Source of the DNA: Homarus americanus
Lineage: Eukaryota; Arthropoda; Malacostraca; Decapoda; Nephropidae
Assembly: GCF_018991925.1 (NCBI RefSeq)
Contig: NW_024738608.1
Location: forward strand, 2,632,443-2,696,442
Direction: 5' to 3'
Length of the DNA: 64,000 bases
In this document: positions 42,641 through 55,865 of the stretch, in pieces
Position numbering within the stretch: position 1 is the stretch's first letter
How the letters are laid out: each line of letters starts with the position of its first letter
Position numbers and translations under genes: made by a program
Notes under the pieces: model-generated
What the model saw: only the letters and a program-made list of their open reading frames with translations
Database searches by the model: none
What the model was told of the DNA's origin: nothing

Positions 42641-43625
42641 TGGCTTGTGTTTAATCCCTCCTTTATTTTTGATAATTTTGTCTCAGACTATTTTGAAGCT
42701 CAGTACTGTACTGTTCTTGATTCCATAGCTTGATCTGGTAGACCATTCCATAGGTCTACAACCTTCTGTGTGAAGAAGTATTTCCTTATGTTCATTATGC
42801 ATAATAATTTGGCGAGCTTGTAGTTATGTCCCCATGTGTTGGTGGTGCATGACATCGCAAAGAAATGGCCTGGGTTCAATATCTGCCCTATTACGCCTTG
42901 TCTGAAGGATTATTAGTCTTAAAGCCCTCAGTCTCCTTAGATAATTGAGATGACATAGTTTGGAATCATCTTGGTTGCTCTGTGTTGCACCTTTTCTAAG
43001 GATGTTAGGTCTTTTCTAGAGTTTCCATGTCTGTATATAGTAATCCAGATTGGAACATACTTGAGATATATACTGGTGAAGGAGCATTATCCCATCTTTT
43101 TATTTGTTGGCACTATAATTCTCAAATCTCGGTTTACTTTTCTCACTGCTCCCCCCACTTGTTGCACTGCCTTCAGTCCGTCTGTCACAACGCCAAGGTC
43201 TTTCTCCTTATTGACAGTATCCAGGAAAGTGTTAGTAACAGAATAGCTGTGATTAAGGTTGTTGTATCTTACGTATATGGTCTTGCAGTTTGTAATGTTA
43301 AAGAGCATTTGCCAGTCTTGAGATCATTTGAACAGCTTATTCAGGTCTTTCTCCATTGTTGTGACATTGTATTGAATTTCTACATTCCCAAATATCTTCA
43401 TGTCATCAACAAACTTGACAATGTAGCTCGATATATTTTCATCTATGTCGTTTATGTAAACCACAGAAAGGGTGGGTCCAAGGATAGATCCATGTGGTAT
43501 TCCACTGAGAACCTTTTTCCATTTAGAATGTATTCCATTTATACCACTCTTTGTTGTCTGTCTCCAACAAAGTTGTTAATCCACTTCAAAATATTGCCTA
43601 TGATGCCTTATGCAAGGGGAGATCC
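42641..43625 (-). mobile_element. LINE fragment: RT to 3' end, degenerate
   Basis: On the - strand, GSILGPTLSVVYINDIDENI, then KFVDDMKIFG (a YxDD-type box with VDD), DWQMLFNITNCKTIYVRYNN, KEKDLGVVTDGLKAVQQVGG and, near 42750, KYFFTQKVVDLWNGLPDQA occur in order with several frame changes. This is the RT fingers/palm to C-terminus of a LINE. It is not close enough to the other LINEs here to call it the same family. Confidence 0.7.
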
Positions 43626-43849
43626 ATGAATATCAAAGGGGGAGGGGGTGTCCAAGAAGCTGTGGGTGGGGAACATGGCGAGCATAGCAAGCCCACCCAG
43701 CTGGGGTATTACCTGGAATTTTTTTGAAATCTGACCACTATTGTGGGCATTTTGATGCTATGTGCACTTGATATTAGGGATATTCTGGGGTCAGTAGTAA
43801 TTACTTTTTACTATACAAAAACACCCGAGTAATACTGCTTTAAAGAAAG

Positions 43850-44125
43850 GTACAGCATGCCCTTGCAATTCGCGGCCCACAATTATTTGCGGATGACACC
43901 CAGGATGTACCCAAGAATGTCTACAGGTAGTTTTAAAGTTGCTTGCATTTTGCAGCCATATTTCACTGGATTTTCTGTTATTAAGAGTGTTTATTGATAG
44001 AATAGTGATTAATCATGGCATTGTAGCTAGGTTAGCTTCATCATTGTAACCACCAGGCTACTGTGCCAAGCTGTGAGGTGTTATGGTTTTTTCAACTCGT
44101 TTTTTACAAGTGTGGTGGAGTGGAC
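43850..44125 (+). mobile_element. Possible Tigger-like 5' end fragment
   Basis: TACAGCATGCCCTTGCAATT, then CGCGGCCCACAATTATTTGC, resembles the start of Tigger-type elements (TA, CAG, then a ccTcgnAATTcGCGG-like block). There is no matching right end before the LINE that follows, so it is at best truncated. Confidence 0.3.
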
Positions 44126-44129
44126 TATA

Positions 44130-45130
44130 TCTCTATGTACAACAAGAACAGTACAGGACCAAGAATGGAGCCTTGAGGGATGCCATACAAAATTGGTGAG
44201 AAGTCAGATTGCTGGTTATTATAAAAGACATACTGATTCCTGTTAGACAGGTATGAGGTAAACCAATGGTGGGATAGGCCCCTAATGTCACAACGTTAAG
44301 CTTTGACAGGAGGATGGTATGGTCGATAGTATCAAAGGCTTTAGAGGTGTTCAGCAATATTCCAACTGTGAACTGACTATTATTAAATGAGTTTAAGGTG
44401 TTATTAGTAAGGAACAGCAGGGCACTCTCATTGACCTAGCTCTCAATCCAAACTGAGTGTCTGTAAGTATGTTACTGTCACTACAGAAGGAATTTAATCT
44501 ATTACATGGGAGGACTGATATTGCCCAGTTATTTTTTAAAAGACCTTTATCACCAGACTTTTTATATGCTGGGTAAACTTTGGCAATTTTCAGTTTATCC
44601 GGAAAGACACCACTAGTGAAGGAGGAGTTACAAATGTGTAGGAGAACAGGTAGTAATAGATGGGCTACTTTCTTAATGATGCTCAATGATAGAGGTATCT
44701 TGTTGTCACCTGCTGCTGCATCTTTGTACATATTTATAATTCATCTGTCGTGACAGAGGATAAGAACAACTCCTTTTGCTGTCTGTTTTACAGGTAGGCT
44801 CTAAATTCCTCATGGTGGTCAGCGGTGCTCTCTGCAAGATTTCTGCCAACATTGATAAAATCATCATTGAAGTAGTTGGTAACGAGGGAGGGTTCTGTTA
44901 CAACTAAATCATTTATCATAAAAGCTGGTGGGGAGCCATAGGTTGAGTGTTCCTGTTCTGAATAGAATTGATGATACTCCAGGTTTGCTGACTGTAGTTT
45001 ATTTGTATAATAGCTACGTCTGGCATTTCTAACGACTGTACACTCGGAAATCATAATCTCTAGCCCTCCTGGGTCGGTACTGGAGGTTAGAACAGTGTCC
45101 TTTCTGGACGGGGGCCCACTCAAACTATAA
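44130..45130 (-). mobile_element. 5'-truncated LINE of the 25.7-30.4 kb family
   Basis: The - strand frames NVGRNLAESTADHHEEFRAY (about 44850), KDAAAGDNKIPLSLSIIKKV, SSFTSGVFPDKLKIAKVYPA (about 44600), DTQFGLRARS and SKAFDTIDHTILLSKL (44310) parallel the + strand LINE ORF2. At least three frameshifts are present. It ends within the RT domain near 44130, so the 3' part is also missing. Confidence 0.8.
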
Positions 45131-46854
45131 CGAGGCAACACACGCACGAACACACACAGTCATAGTACTGCTGTATAGATGATATTATGTATAAATATTG
45201 TATATGGCATTTTATACTCTGCATTATCTTCATTATATATGAACACGAAGAAAAAATACCATAGGTTGTAGTTACGAAAGTATGAATGGAAATAAACACT
45301 TCCAAACCACCCAGTGACTCCACACAACGTGTGTGTGTGTGTGTGCCAGACCACGATGCTTCCCATCATTCGCATAACTATATGAAAAATCGTGTTTAAT
45401 TTAACTACATATTTCTAAAACCTTAAATTACATGTGGATCAGTCACTCCTCATTTGACACACTTATAGTGTAATACTTTGACCATCCCACCTGGGCACAT
45501 GGAGGCCCACGGCAACTCTCACGGGGCAACATACGCACGAACACACAAGTTATGATGTGAATCCTTCCAGGCTTCACTATCGTTATCATGTTATGTTCAT
45601 CGTGCTCTTTATCTTGGTAACTAGTCATAGTATCAATACATGACAGTGTTATTAGTATAATATTGTAACTTTTACCCTACAGTTATTGTTGTAAATCATG
45701 GACAGGAAGGATACATGAATTGTAATATCAAGTGTATGGTTCCCTCAAAGCCACCCCAAGTCAGACAACGCATCACGCAAAGTTGCACTGTGTGTGTGTG
45801 TGTGTGTTCTGTAACATTAAGCTTCATCCTTAGTAGGTAAGATGTTTCATTGAGAGGTTTCTCCCATTCGTCATTGTGAGCATCGTCCCAGAGCACATTG
45901 TTTCCATCAAAACCATGGTTCATCCTTATTTCCCTTCTTCCGTGTAACTATATCCAAGTGGCTAAGTGCTTGCTTTTCATTTCTTTATTTACCAAAATAA
46001 TGTGGATCAGTTACTTGTTATTTAACACATACATGCACTTAGAGCATCAAGATTGTTTTGTAGGCATGATTGCTTAATTGAAACCCCAAAAATATTTTTC
46101 ACATTTATTATGCATAAACATTGTAAATATATCTATGTGATTATTGTAGTATATAACATATATTTAATGTCTGGACAGATTCCCAAGAGTTATGCATATT
46201 AATGCTTAGATTTTGTAACCATATTTATGCGAAGTGACTTAAAACCACATAGTAAAATACCTGGACAAATTCAGGTTGAAAACAGAATTATATTTAACGA
46301 GGTTACACCAAACTCCCCCTACAAGGCACCGTCGTGGCGGAGATTCAATTCTTGACCACAGAAGGTTAATACCATGTCAACCTCCATCAGCTGCTATAAC
46401 TTCATGCAATCTGGTGGGCATGGAATCTACCACTGCAAATGTTAGCCTCCTCCTTAATACATTCGTGTCTCTCTGCCTCACTCATTTATCCTCACTCCTT
46501 CCAACAACCACCCTGCTCAAGCATTTTCTATTGAATTACATCCAGCTCCTTTAGAGAGCCAGTCCAATAGAATAATCTGCAGGTGCCTCTCAAACTCAAC
46601 ACTTGACTGCCCCTGACTTGTATGTATTGGACTGCGGTGCACCATACATATAGGCTGTGTCTGGGATCGAATCAATGGCATATGAGTTGCTAGGTTAGCA
46701 GTCCTGTTGAACTGGCAGATAAACAAAATAAAAACTCACAGCCAAAACTGTAAAAAACCATGAGACATTAGAGACATTAGTAATATACTAGAATATATAG
46801 CGCGTACACATTATATACAGACATGGTCTGGCATATTTGGTTATTGCTATGCTA
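45131..46854. other. Repeat-rich intergenic sequence without genes
   Basis: This contains two short (GT)n runs (about 45331-45344 and 45790-45806) and a roughly 45-bp block (GGCAACACACGCACGAACAC at 45133) that recurs near 45524 as GGCAACATACGCACGAACAC. No gene is recognised; the short frames are stop-bounded noise. Confidence 0.4.
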
Positions 46855-46865
46855 ATATATATATA

Positions 46866-46961
<96 letters not shown>
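46855..46961. repeat. (AT)n microsatellite
   Basis: An almost uninterrupted TA dinucleotide run, broken only by AATAAA and TAATA. It immediately borders the Penelope-like fragment that starts at 46962. Confidence 0.95.
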
Positions 46962-46963
<2 letters not shown>

Positions 46964-47703
46964 AAAATGGAAGCAGCAGTACCAGCTTCGTCTTGCTTAA
47001 ATATGCAGGGTGAGGCCTAAACACATGAGGTCAGGTCAAATGATGACATCACTAATCCCACACCAACACATGCATTAGAGGCTTAAGAAGGGTGGTGTGA
47101 CTGTAAGTCAAGGTCAGAAAAAAGGACCCACAAAATAACTATCATACATCTAGATCAAAGGTTTTTCAAAGCATTTTTTAACCTTGGGCCACTGACAAAT
47201 AAATTTATGTAACATATTATCCCAGTTTTAGACGGCCATCATAAGGTTTATTGATTTGAATTCATATCCAAACTAGCTTCAACAAGTCTTTCTGTGACAC
47301 AAGATGATTTGAATAACTTCTAAACTTTTTCTGGTAATGGTGATTATTATTCTAACTTGCCAAACGAACAAGGCACTGCTTCCAGATGCAGTTCTGATAT
47401 TAACCTTATGTTTAATTTGATTCTGAACTGCAGTGTTTTTCCTGTCAGCCTACATAATTACAATCACATTTGCTACATGGAATACAATAAACACTTCCAT
47501 TTTACATTCAAACTTGGGCTGTTCACTTCTTCTTATATTGGTAATGGATTTGAGTCATGCCAGAAAACAACATTAATATTTGAAGCTTGAGGGACCCGGA
47601 CTAGCAGGGACCAAATTCATTCACGATGAGACAGAGTCAAAATATTCTTAAAGTGTAGGAACTTGTCTGGTTTGGGGAGATGAAGGATTTTTTAGCCCTT
47701 TTA
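46962..47703 (-). mobile_element. Penelope-like 3' fragment, first of a tandem pair
   Basis: This is homologous to 47866-48625 with many small deletions: for example CTTCGTCTTGCTTAAATATG here against the longer CTTTCGTCTTTATTCAAGAC there. The GIY-YIG region is present but out of frame. It ends near TTTTAGCCCTTTTAG at 47703, followed by about 48 bp of unrelated sequence and a second (AT)n run. Confidence 0.65.
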
Positions 47704-47749
47704 GTGGCCTAGCAGAAAGAGAGCCGCCCGGAGAGCTGATTCCGTTAGT

Positions 47750-49034
<1,285 letters not shown>

Positions 49035-49134
49035 NNNNNNNNNNNNNNNNNNNNNNNNNNNNNNNNNNNNNNNNNNNNNNNNNNNNNNNNNNNNNNNNNN
49101 NNNNNNNNNNNNNNNNNNNNNNNNNNNNNNNNNN
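49035..49134. other. Assembly gap (100 N)
   Basis: Exactly 100 N bases, the usual placeholder for a scaffold gap of unknown size. It lies between a Penelope-like element and LINE fragments, so repeat collapse is likely. Frames crossing it are meaningless. Confidence 0.99.
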
Positions 49135-50080
49135 GGTAAACACTGGTTTAGAAGAGAGTAGTGGATGAATGGAACACGTTATCAACATTAATAACTTGAA
49201 CACGCTGGATAGCCAAATATTGGATGCTATGAGCAATAAGGGTTGGGTAAATGGGACTGTCCAGATAATAGGGCTCTGCTGAAGCCTATTTCTTATGTTT
49301 TATGTTTCTTGGCACATTTGATGATGACACTAAAATAGGGAGTGTAATTAAATTCAACGAGACTTCTCAAAATTAAATGAAGTTAAAAAAAAATTTGCAT
49401 GGTTCTGAAAATGGCAATTAAATTAATGTGGGACAAATGTGCACAATGTAAGTTCTGGGCCCGAGGAGACGGAAACAGAGTAACCAGATACCAAATGAAA
49501 TAATATTGTTATAGAGAAATCAGAGGCGAGAAAGTTTTAGAGTAATAAGTAGGAATTGCAAAACCAAGACAATAATGCGATTTGCTCAAATTATGGCTAA
49601 CAAAGTATTTCTGGATTTATACAACGAGTGTTAGTTACAAGACTAGCAAGGTTGTTCTAAAAATATATCTTTATGCTAGGAGACTGCTGGTTTTATTATG
49701 CACTACTCTTATCACATTACAGAATGGATATAGAATCTCTAGAAAGAATTCAGAAGAGGATGACAAGTCTAGCTTTAGAAATCTTGAGTATAGACAGAGA
49801 AACTATCTGAATTTTTTCACTCTCGAGAGGCGTATAGTAAAGGGCGATAAGGATGGAGGTGAATAAATGGAAGTCAGGGCTAAGCAAAGGTGATAGTAAC
49901 AAAGGTAAACACTGGTTTAGAAATGGAGTAATGGATGAGTGTAACAAGTTACCAAACATCATCATTAACTCGAACACACTGGAGCTTTCAAATATAGGTT
50001 GGATGGATATGAGAAATAGGTGTTAGGTGAAACAGGACTGTTTTATGTCAGATACAATGTGTGTGTGTGTGTGTCAGAGT
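49135..50080 (+). mobile_element. Two degenerate LINE 3' fragments in tandem
   Basis: At 49135-49300 GGTAAACACTGGTTTAGAAG leads a LINE C-terminal remnant. At 49313-50080 a longer piece follows, with a DDTKIG-like box (49325), HYRMDIESLERIQKRMTSL (about 49710), FSLSRG and, again, GGTAAACACTGGTTTAGAAA (49901) with VMDECNKLPN. The second copy is thus the same family as the first. Frames are heavily broken. The layout resembles the thumb-to-C-terminus of the RT fragment at 15798-16906. Confidence 0.6.
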
Positions 50081-50187
50081 GGCATACAACACACAAGCTG
50101 GTATTGACAGATACAGTGTGTGTCAGAGCAAGAAAGACTTGTATCTTACTCTGGCATCAGACTCTTGTAACCTTCTAAATCTTCCAG

Positions 50188-50241
50188 ATGCCGGAGGGTT
50201 CAGCTGAGGCCATCAGCTTGCCACCTGAACTGCTAGTGTGA
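50188..50241 (+). CDS. Candidate terminal coding exon (unassigned gene)
   Basis: A plausible acceptor CTTCTAAATCTTCCAG ends at 50187. The following sequence reads MPEGSAEAISLPPELLV then TGA (50239-50241), with codon use that looks protein-like, unlike the surrounding AT-rich DNA. The next 100 bp turn C-rich (TTCCACTTCACTTCACTTCC). If real, it would be the last exon of a gene whose other exons I cannot find. It is equally possible that it is chance. I recognise no family. Confidence 0.15.
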   Translation: MPEGSAEAISLPPELLV

Positions 50242-51755
50242 GCGGGGAGGAGCGGCAGGGTGTTCCTGCCTTCCACTTCACTTCACTTCCATTTTCCACT
50301 GCTCCACTACACGTTTCCACTACTACTGCTGCCTCCACCACTACCCAGAACTTTTGGAAAATTTGGAGAACATGGTTGGTTTATTTGGAGGTTTTAATGA
50401 GGTTTAAGGTTTATATTAATTTCTTCTTTTCAATGTTTTATTTCCCAAACTAGTTTAATTCCAGATTTTGTTTTAATTAAGAATAAATCGCATTCGTGTC
50501 AAATACACTGCTTTTACATAAGCCACTCACAAGGTATTTTATTTTTTCAAAGTTTTAACTAAAAAATTAAGTAAAAAAAAAATTCAATACAGTTTTAACA
50601 TTAAGTTTGACGGATAGAGAAGTCAATTAACACCTCACACCAGGTAATGGAGCCGCTGCCACCAACACGAAAAACTTTTCTCCACTTCACAATATAATCT
50701 CACCCGAATGTAACACTAACATCCCTGCAGTGTTGAGCGCCACTGATCTTGTGTTTCTTGTGTTTTACAGGTCAGGTGTTGAGTCACGCGCGCAACACAC
50801 TCACGAGAGGTCACCAACACTAATGCTCACCAGCGACACTTTATCTCTCTTGCTTGAACAACCACGTTGTGTCAGGTCAGATCAGGTCGGCTGTCGTTAT
50901 CTGGAGCTTAATGGTCCTGTGGAAGATAAGAACAAATACATTAGCTTTAAATGAGTAAATATAAGGTGGTTCAATGTATTTTATATTACATGGAGACTAG
51001 GCACCTTGGATTACTTACCTAATGACAAATACCAACGCTACCCTAGCTTAATAAACTTTACCCAACATATAGGGATGACTTTGTTTTAATCCAAACCAAC
51101 TAACCAACAAACTAACCTTAGTTAAGTATTAAGGTTTCCATTCAAGAAACAACACCTCACTAAAACCTTAATACAGTGCCAAGGTTATTCGTGGACCTCA
51201 ACGCCTTCTAAGACCTTGAGATTTAAAGACCTCACACCCTAAGACCCTGATACCTAAAGACTGCCAGACCTCACCAAAGACCTGAGACCTAAAGACTACT
51301 GTGTTACCAAGACCCTGAGGCCCAAAGAAGTAAGAGACCACACTAAGAACAGATAAGTTTAATATATAACTTTTGATGACCGAAGTGAATGTTTCAGAAA
51401 TCTCGTATCTCCAGAAATATCCAATCATTCCGAGAAATCTTAATATCTCCCCAGAAATCACAAAATCTTTCCAATGATATCAAGATCCTCCACAACCTTT
51501 AGTGATTTCCCATTGGTTGTAATATCCTTCAATTACCTCAAGAACTTCCTGTCAAATATTAAGGATTATCTCTTAACCACCTCAATGATCTAAGATTTAT
51601 CCTGGTTGGTAAAAATGATCCTCATTAACAGTATTTATATATGATAATTAACTCGAGACTCAGGCCATCGTCTTGGGGTGTTGTTTAACTCTTACAAAAG
51701 GGCAATGTAATAGTGGTGTAACGAGTGATGCTCCTTGTGCACATACAGTAATTAA
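50242..51755. other. Intergenic sequence with decayed short repeats
   Basis: No gene is recognised. From about 51185 to 51350, words such as AAGACCTTGAGA, AAGACCCTGA and GACCTAAAGACT recur at roughly 20-40 bp. From 51400 to 51620, CCAGAAATC/ATATC(T)CC words recur. Both look like old, diverged tandem repeats. A similar AGATCTCC/GAGACTTTCC texture continues at 52700-53220, beyond the minisatellite. Confidence 0.35.
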
Positions 51756-52163
51756 CTATCTCACCCTGTGTGTGATATGTGATGCCTGACCCACGTGACT
51801 TGACACCCTGGGCTGACTATCTCACCCTGTGTGTGATATATGACGCCTGACCCACGTGACTGACACCCTGGGCTGACTATCTCACCCTGTGTGTGATATA
51901 TGACGCCTGACCCACGTGACTGACACCCTGGGCTGACTATCTCACCCTGTGTGTGATATGTGATGCCTGACCCACGTGACTTGACACCCTGGGCTGACTA
52001 TCTCACCCTGTGTGTGATATATGACGCCTGACCCACGTGACTGACACCCTGGGCTGACTATCTCACCCTGTGTGTGATATATGACGCCTGACCCACGTGA
52101 CTGACACCCTGGGCTGACTATCTCACCCTGTGTGTGATTTGTGACACCAGACCCACGTGACTG
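51756..52163. repeat. 60/61-bp minisatellite, seven units, A-B-B-A-B-B-C order
   Basis: Each unit starts CTATCTCACCCTGTGTGTGA and includes CCTGACCCACGTGACT. Units 1 and 4 share GATATGTGATGCC and the extra T in GACTTGACACC (61 bp). Units 2, 3, 5 and 6 have GATATATGACGCC and GACTGACACC (60 bp). Unit 7 is diverged (GATTTGTGACACCAG). The pattern is a higher-order repeat of about 181 bp. Each unit carries a CACGTG. Confidence 0.92.
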
Positions 52164-52171
52164 ATCATTAA

Positions 52172-52691
52172 AGCTGTGGTTACACTATAATTTCTACCTA
52201 AAATAAATCCACCGTAACGTTGAATTTTTATCGAACTCCCCAAGTTGTCTCTACAGTGACAGCGTATTTGTTGTTGAAAGTGGGACGATACGGAGCATCT
52301 GAAAATCTACGGGACGGTAAGTTGAAATTTGTGAGTCTATTGTATTAATAAATATCCACCGTTTTTATTTTTCTTATTAATGTTAAAATGTAAACAAATA
52401 TAAAAAGTGTGTTTCAATAACACAACGAGCAAAAATAAACTTTTCCTTTTCATCTTGGTCTTCTTTAACAGGACCACACATCTCACTAAACAGTTAATTC
52501 TGCCATAGAAACACACAATGAAGCCATCCTGCTCTCCACCTGAGCTCAAACTAGCTGCCCAAGCTGGGCGCTTGGCCAATGGTTGCTTTCGCCAGTGTGA
52601 CCAGTGTGCGGATCGTACCGTTGACTTACTGCCTGTGGATGAAATGCTATCGTGGATTTATTGCACGGAAAACTCTCGTGTGCCCGTACCT
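52172..52691. mobile_element. TIR element with TAA target duplication, copy 2
   Basis: It starts AGCTGTGGTTACACTATAAT and ends, reverse-complemented, AGGTACGGGCACACGAGAGT. TAA lies at 52169-52171 and 52692-52694. It matches 40499-41126 over most of its length, with internal deletions. It directly abuts the minisatellite array. Confidence 0.7.
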
Positions 52692-52694
52692 TAA

Positions 52695-53344
52695 GATATC
52701 TCAGACGACTTTTAATATTAACCAGAACAGTTGTGGTTCCCCGAAACTCTCCTCAAAGATCTGGAGTTTCCGACGACGTTAAAAATCTTTCCGTAAAATT
52801 CAAAGATGTTACCTGACTCTTCCAACTTTTTCCAGAAATCTCAAAAACGTTTTTCCCGACCATCAAGATCTCCTGACAGACGCTGAGACTTTCCAAAATC
52901 CCTGTGATCTCTCAGGACCTTTGAGACACCTTATACTGAGTCCATTTTTTTTTCAACCAACATCCAGAGACTCTTGCAGTCTCTTTCCAAAACCTTAAGT
53001 GTCTCATCGCGATCATCAAAATCTCTCCTGGTAAACTTTTATTACTGACCAGCCTCCAGTCGTCCTCCAGTGACTTTAAACCCTTCCAAAAGTCTTTTAA
53101 ATCCTTCACTAAACCTCCAGAGGCTTCAATCAACACCAGCAAACCTTCGAAAAACCTGAAAGTCTTTTGCTCAGCACCAAGAAGCTTCCAAGAGACTCTT
53201 GAAGATTTTTCAGACTTGATGGAAAATTTCAGTAGCCAGGAGATGCATCTTCCAGTAACAACTCAACGACGCGTCAGTAAGCAGCGCTCAGCGCATTACC
53301 TTTCAACAACGACTCTCATAACTACATTAACTGAGGCTTGTATG
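52695..53344. other. Pyrimidine-leaning diverged repeats, no gene
   Basis: CTTTCC, AAGATCTCC and CCAGAAATCTC words recur irregularly. The sequence is similar in texture to 51400-51620. The few frames are not protein-like. It leads into the purine-rich array. Confidence 0.35.
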
Positions 53345-55865
53345 GTCCAATGCTTGGAGGGAGGAGGGAGAGGAAGGAGGAGGGTGAGGGAGGAGGAGGG
53401 TGAGGGAGGAGGAGGGTGAGGGAGGAGGAGGTGAGGGAGGAGAAGGGTGATGGAGGAGGAGGTTGAGGGAGAGGAGGGGTGGAGAGGGGAGGAAGGTGGA
53501 GAGAGGAGGGGAGGGGTGAGGAGGGGAGGGCGAGAGGAGGGAGGGGAGAGAGGAGGAGGTGAGAGAGGAGGAGCGAGGGAGAAGGGAGGGGTGAGGGAGG
53601 AGGAGGGGTGAGAGGGGAGGAGGGGGAGAGAGGGAGGGGGGAGAGAGGAGGAGGGTGAGGAGGGAGGAAGATGAGAGGAAGAGAGCGAGAGAGAGGTGAG
53701 AGAGGAGGATGGTGAGAGAGGAGGAGGTGAAGGAGGAGAGGGTGGGAGAGAGGAGGGTGAGAGAGGAGGATGAGAGGAGGGGGGTGAGAGAGGAGGAGGT
53801 GAGAGAGGAGGAGGGTGAGAGGAGGAGGGGAGAGAGAGGAGGAGGTGAGGGAGGAGGAGGGTGAGAGAGAAGGGGATGAGAGAGGAAGGGGGGGTGAGGA
53901 GAGGAGGAGGGGTGAGAGGGAGGGAGGGTGAGAGAGGGAGGGAGAGAGGAGGAGGGAGAGGAGGAGGAGGGGGAGAGAGGAGGAGGGGTGAGAGAGGAGG
54001 AGGGGTGGGAGAGAGGGGAGGGGAGGGGTGAGAGAGGGAGGGGAGGGGGGAGAGAGGAGGAGGTGAGAGGGGGAGGAGGGGTGAGAGAGGAGGAGGGGTG
54101 GGGAGAGAGGAGGAGGGTGGAGAGGAGGGAAGGGGAGAGAGGGAGGAGGGGTGAGAGAGGAGGAGGGGGAGGGAGGAGGTGGGAGAGGAGGAGGGTGGGG
54201 AGGGGAGAGGAGGAGAGGAGGAGGGGGAGAGGAGGGGGGGAGAGAGGAGGAGGGGGTGAGAGGAGGAGGGGTGGAGAGGAAGAGGGGGTGAGAGAGGAGG
54301 GAGAGAGAGGAGGAGGGGTGAGAGAGGAGGAAGGGGAGAGGAGGAGGGTGGAGAGAAGGAGGGGTGAGAGAGGAGGAGGGTGAGAGAGGAGGAAGGGAGA
54401 GAGGAGGAGGGGTGAGAGAGGAGGAGGGGTGAGAGAGGAGGGGAGGTGAGAGAGAGGGGAGGGGAGGGAGGAGGGGAGGGGTGAGAGAGGGGAGGGAGAG
54501 AGGAGGAGGGGTGGGAGAGAGGAGGGGAGGTGGGAGAGAGGGAGGAGGGGGGGAGAGAGAGGGAGGGGTGGGAGAGAGGGAGGGAGGGGTGAGGGAGGAG
54601 GGGAGGGGGGGAGGGAGGGAGGAGGGGGAGGGAGGAGGAGGTGAGGGAGGAGGAGGGGGAGAGAGGAGGAGGTGGGAGAGAGGAGGAGGGGTGGAGAGGA
54701 GGGGTGGGAGAGGGGAGGGAGGTGAGGAGGAGGGAGGGTGAGTGAGGAGGGGGGAGGAGGAGGAGGGGTGAGGGGAGGAGGGAGGGGTGGGAGAGAGAGG
54801 AGGGGTGAGAGGAGGAGGTGAGGGAGGAGGAGGGTGGGAGGGAGGAGGAGGGGGGAGAGAGGAGGGGGTGAGAGAGGAGGGGAGGGGTGAGAGAGGAGGA
54901 GGGTGAGAGAGGAGGAGGGGTGAGAGAGGAGGAGGGTGAGGGAGGAGGGAGGGGTGAGAGGAGGTGAGAGATGAGGAGGTGGAGAGAGGAGGAGGGGTGA
55001 GAGAGGAGGAGGGGTGAGGAGGAGGAGGGTGAGAGAGAGGAGGGTGAGAGGAGGGTGAGAGAGGAGGAGAGAGGGAGGGTGAGAGAGAGGAGGGGAGAGA
55101 GGAGGGGAGAGAGAGGAGGGGAGGGTGAGAGAGAGGAGGTGGGAGGGAGGGAGGGGAGGGTGAGGGAGGAGGAGGGGAGGGGAGGAGGTGGAGGGAGGGG
55201 AGGAGGAGGGTGAGGGGAGGGAGGAGGGTGAGAGAGGAGGGAGGGGTGGGAGAGAGGGAGGGAGGGGGAGAGAGGAGGGGAGAGAGGAGGGGAGAGGAGG
55301 AGAGAGGGGTGGGAGGGGTGGGGAGAGGAGGGGGAGAGAAGAGGAGGGAGAGGAGGAGGAGGAGGAGGGAGGAGGAGGGGGGGAGGGGAGGAGGGGGTGA
55401 GAGAGGAGGGGTGAGAGAGGAGGGGAGAGAGGAGGGGGAGAGAGGAGGGGAGGGGTGGGGAGGAGGTGAGAGAGGAGGAGGGTGGGAGGGAGGGGAGGAG
55501 GTGGATGGAGGAGGAGGGGAGGGAGGAGGAGGGTGAGAGAGAGGAGGGGTGGAGAGAGGAGGAGGGAGAGAGGAGGGTGAGAGGAGGGAGAGAGGAGGAG
55601 GGGTGAGAGGAGGAGGAGGAGAGAGGGTGAGGAGAGGGGAGAGAGAGGAGGGGGGAGAAGAGGGGTGAGAGAGGAGGAGGTGGGAGAGGGAAGAGAGGGG
55701 GAGAGAGGGGAGGGGTGAGAGGAGGGAGGAGGAGGGGAGGGGAGGGAGGTGGGGAGGGAGGAGGGGGGTGAGGGGAGGAGGGGGGAGAGAGGAGGGGTGA
55801 GAGGGAGGGAGGGGGGGAGAGAGGAGGGGAGGGGGAGAGAGGAGGGAGGGGGAGAGAGGAGGGGT
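53345..55865. repeat. Purine-only GA/G-rich array (left part of a 10-kb satellite)
   Basis: The + strand is almost entirely A and G with regular single T (GGAGGAGGGTGAGAGAGGAG words) and almost no C. Units are irregular, 14-30 bp. The C-rich complement has no stop codons in several frames, giving spurious Ser/Pro/Leu ORFs of 860-890 codons. Long G-runs spaced by A could form G-quadruplexes, and the mirror-symmetric purine tract could form triplex DNA. Confidence 0.93.

Noticed and set aside
46788..47024. Minus-strand frame of repeated Ile-Tyr
   Set aside because: It is a translation of the (AT)n microsatellite.
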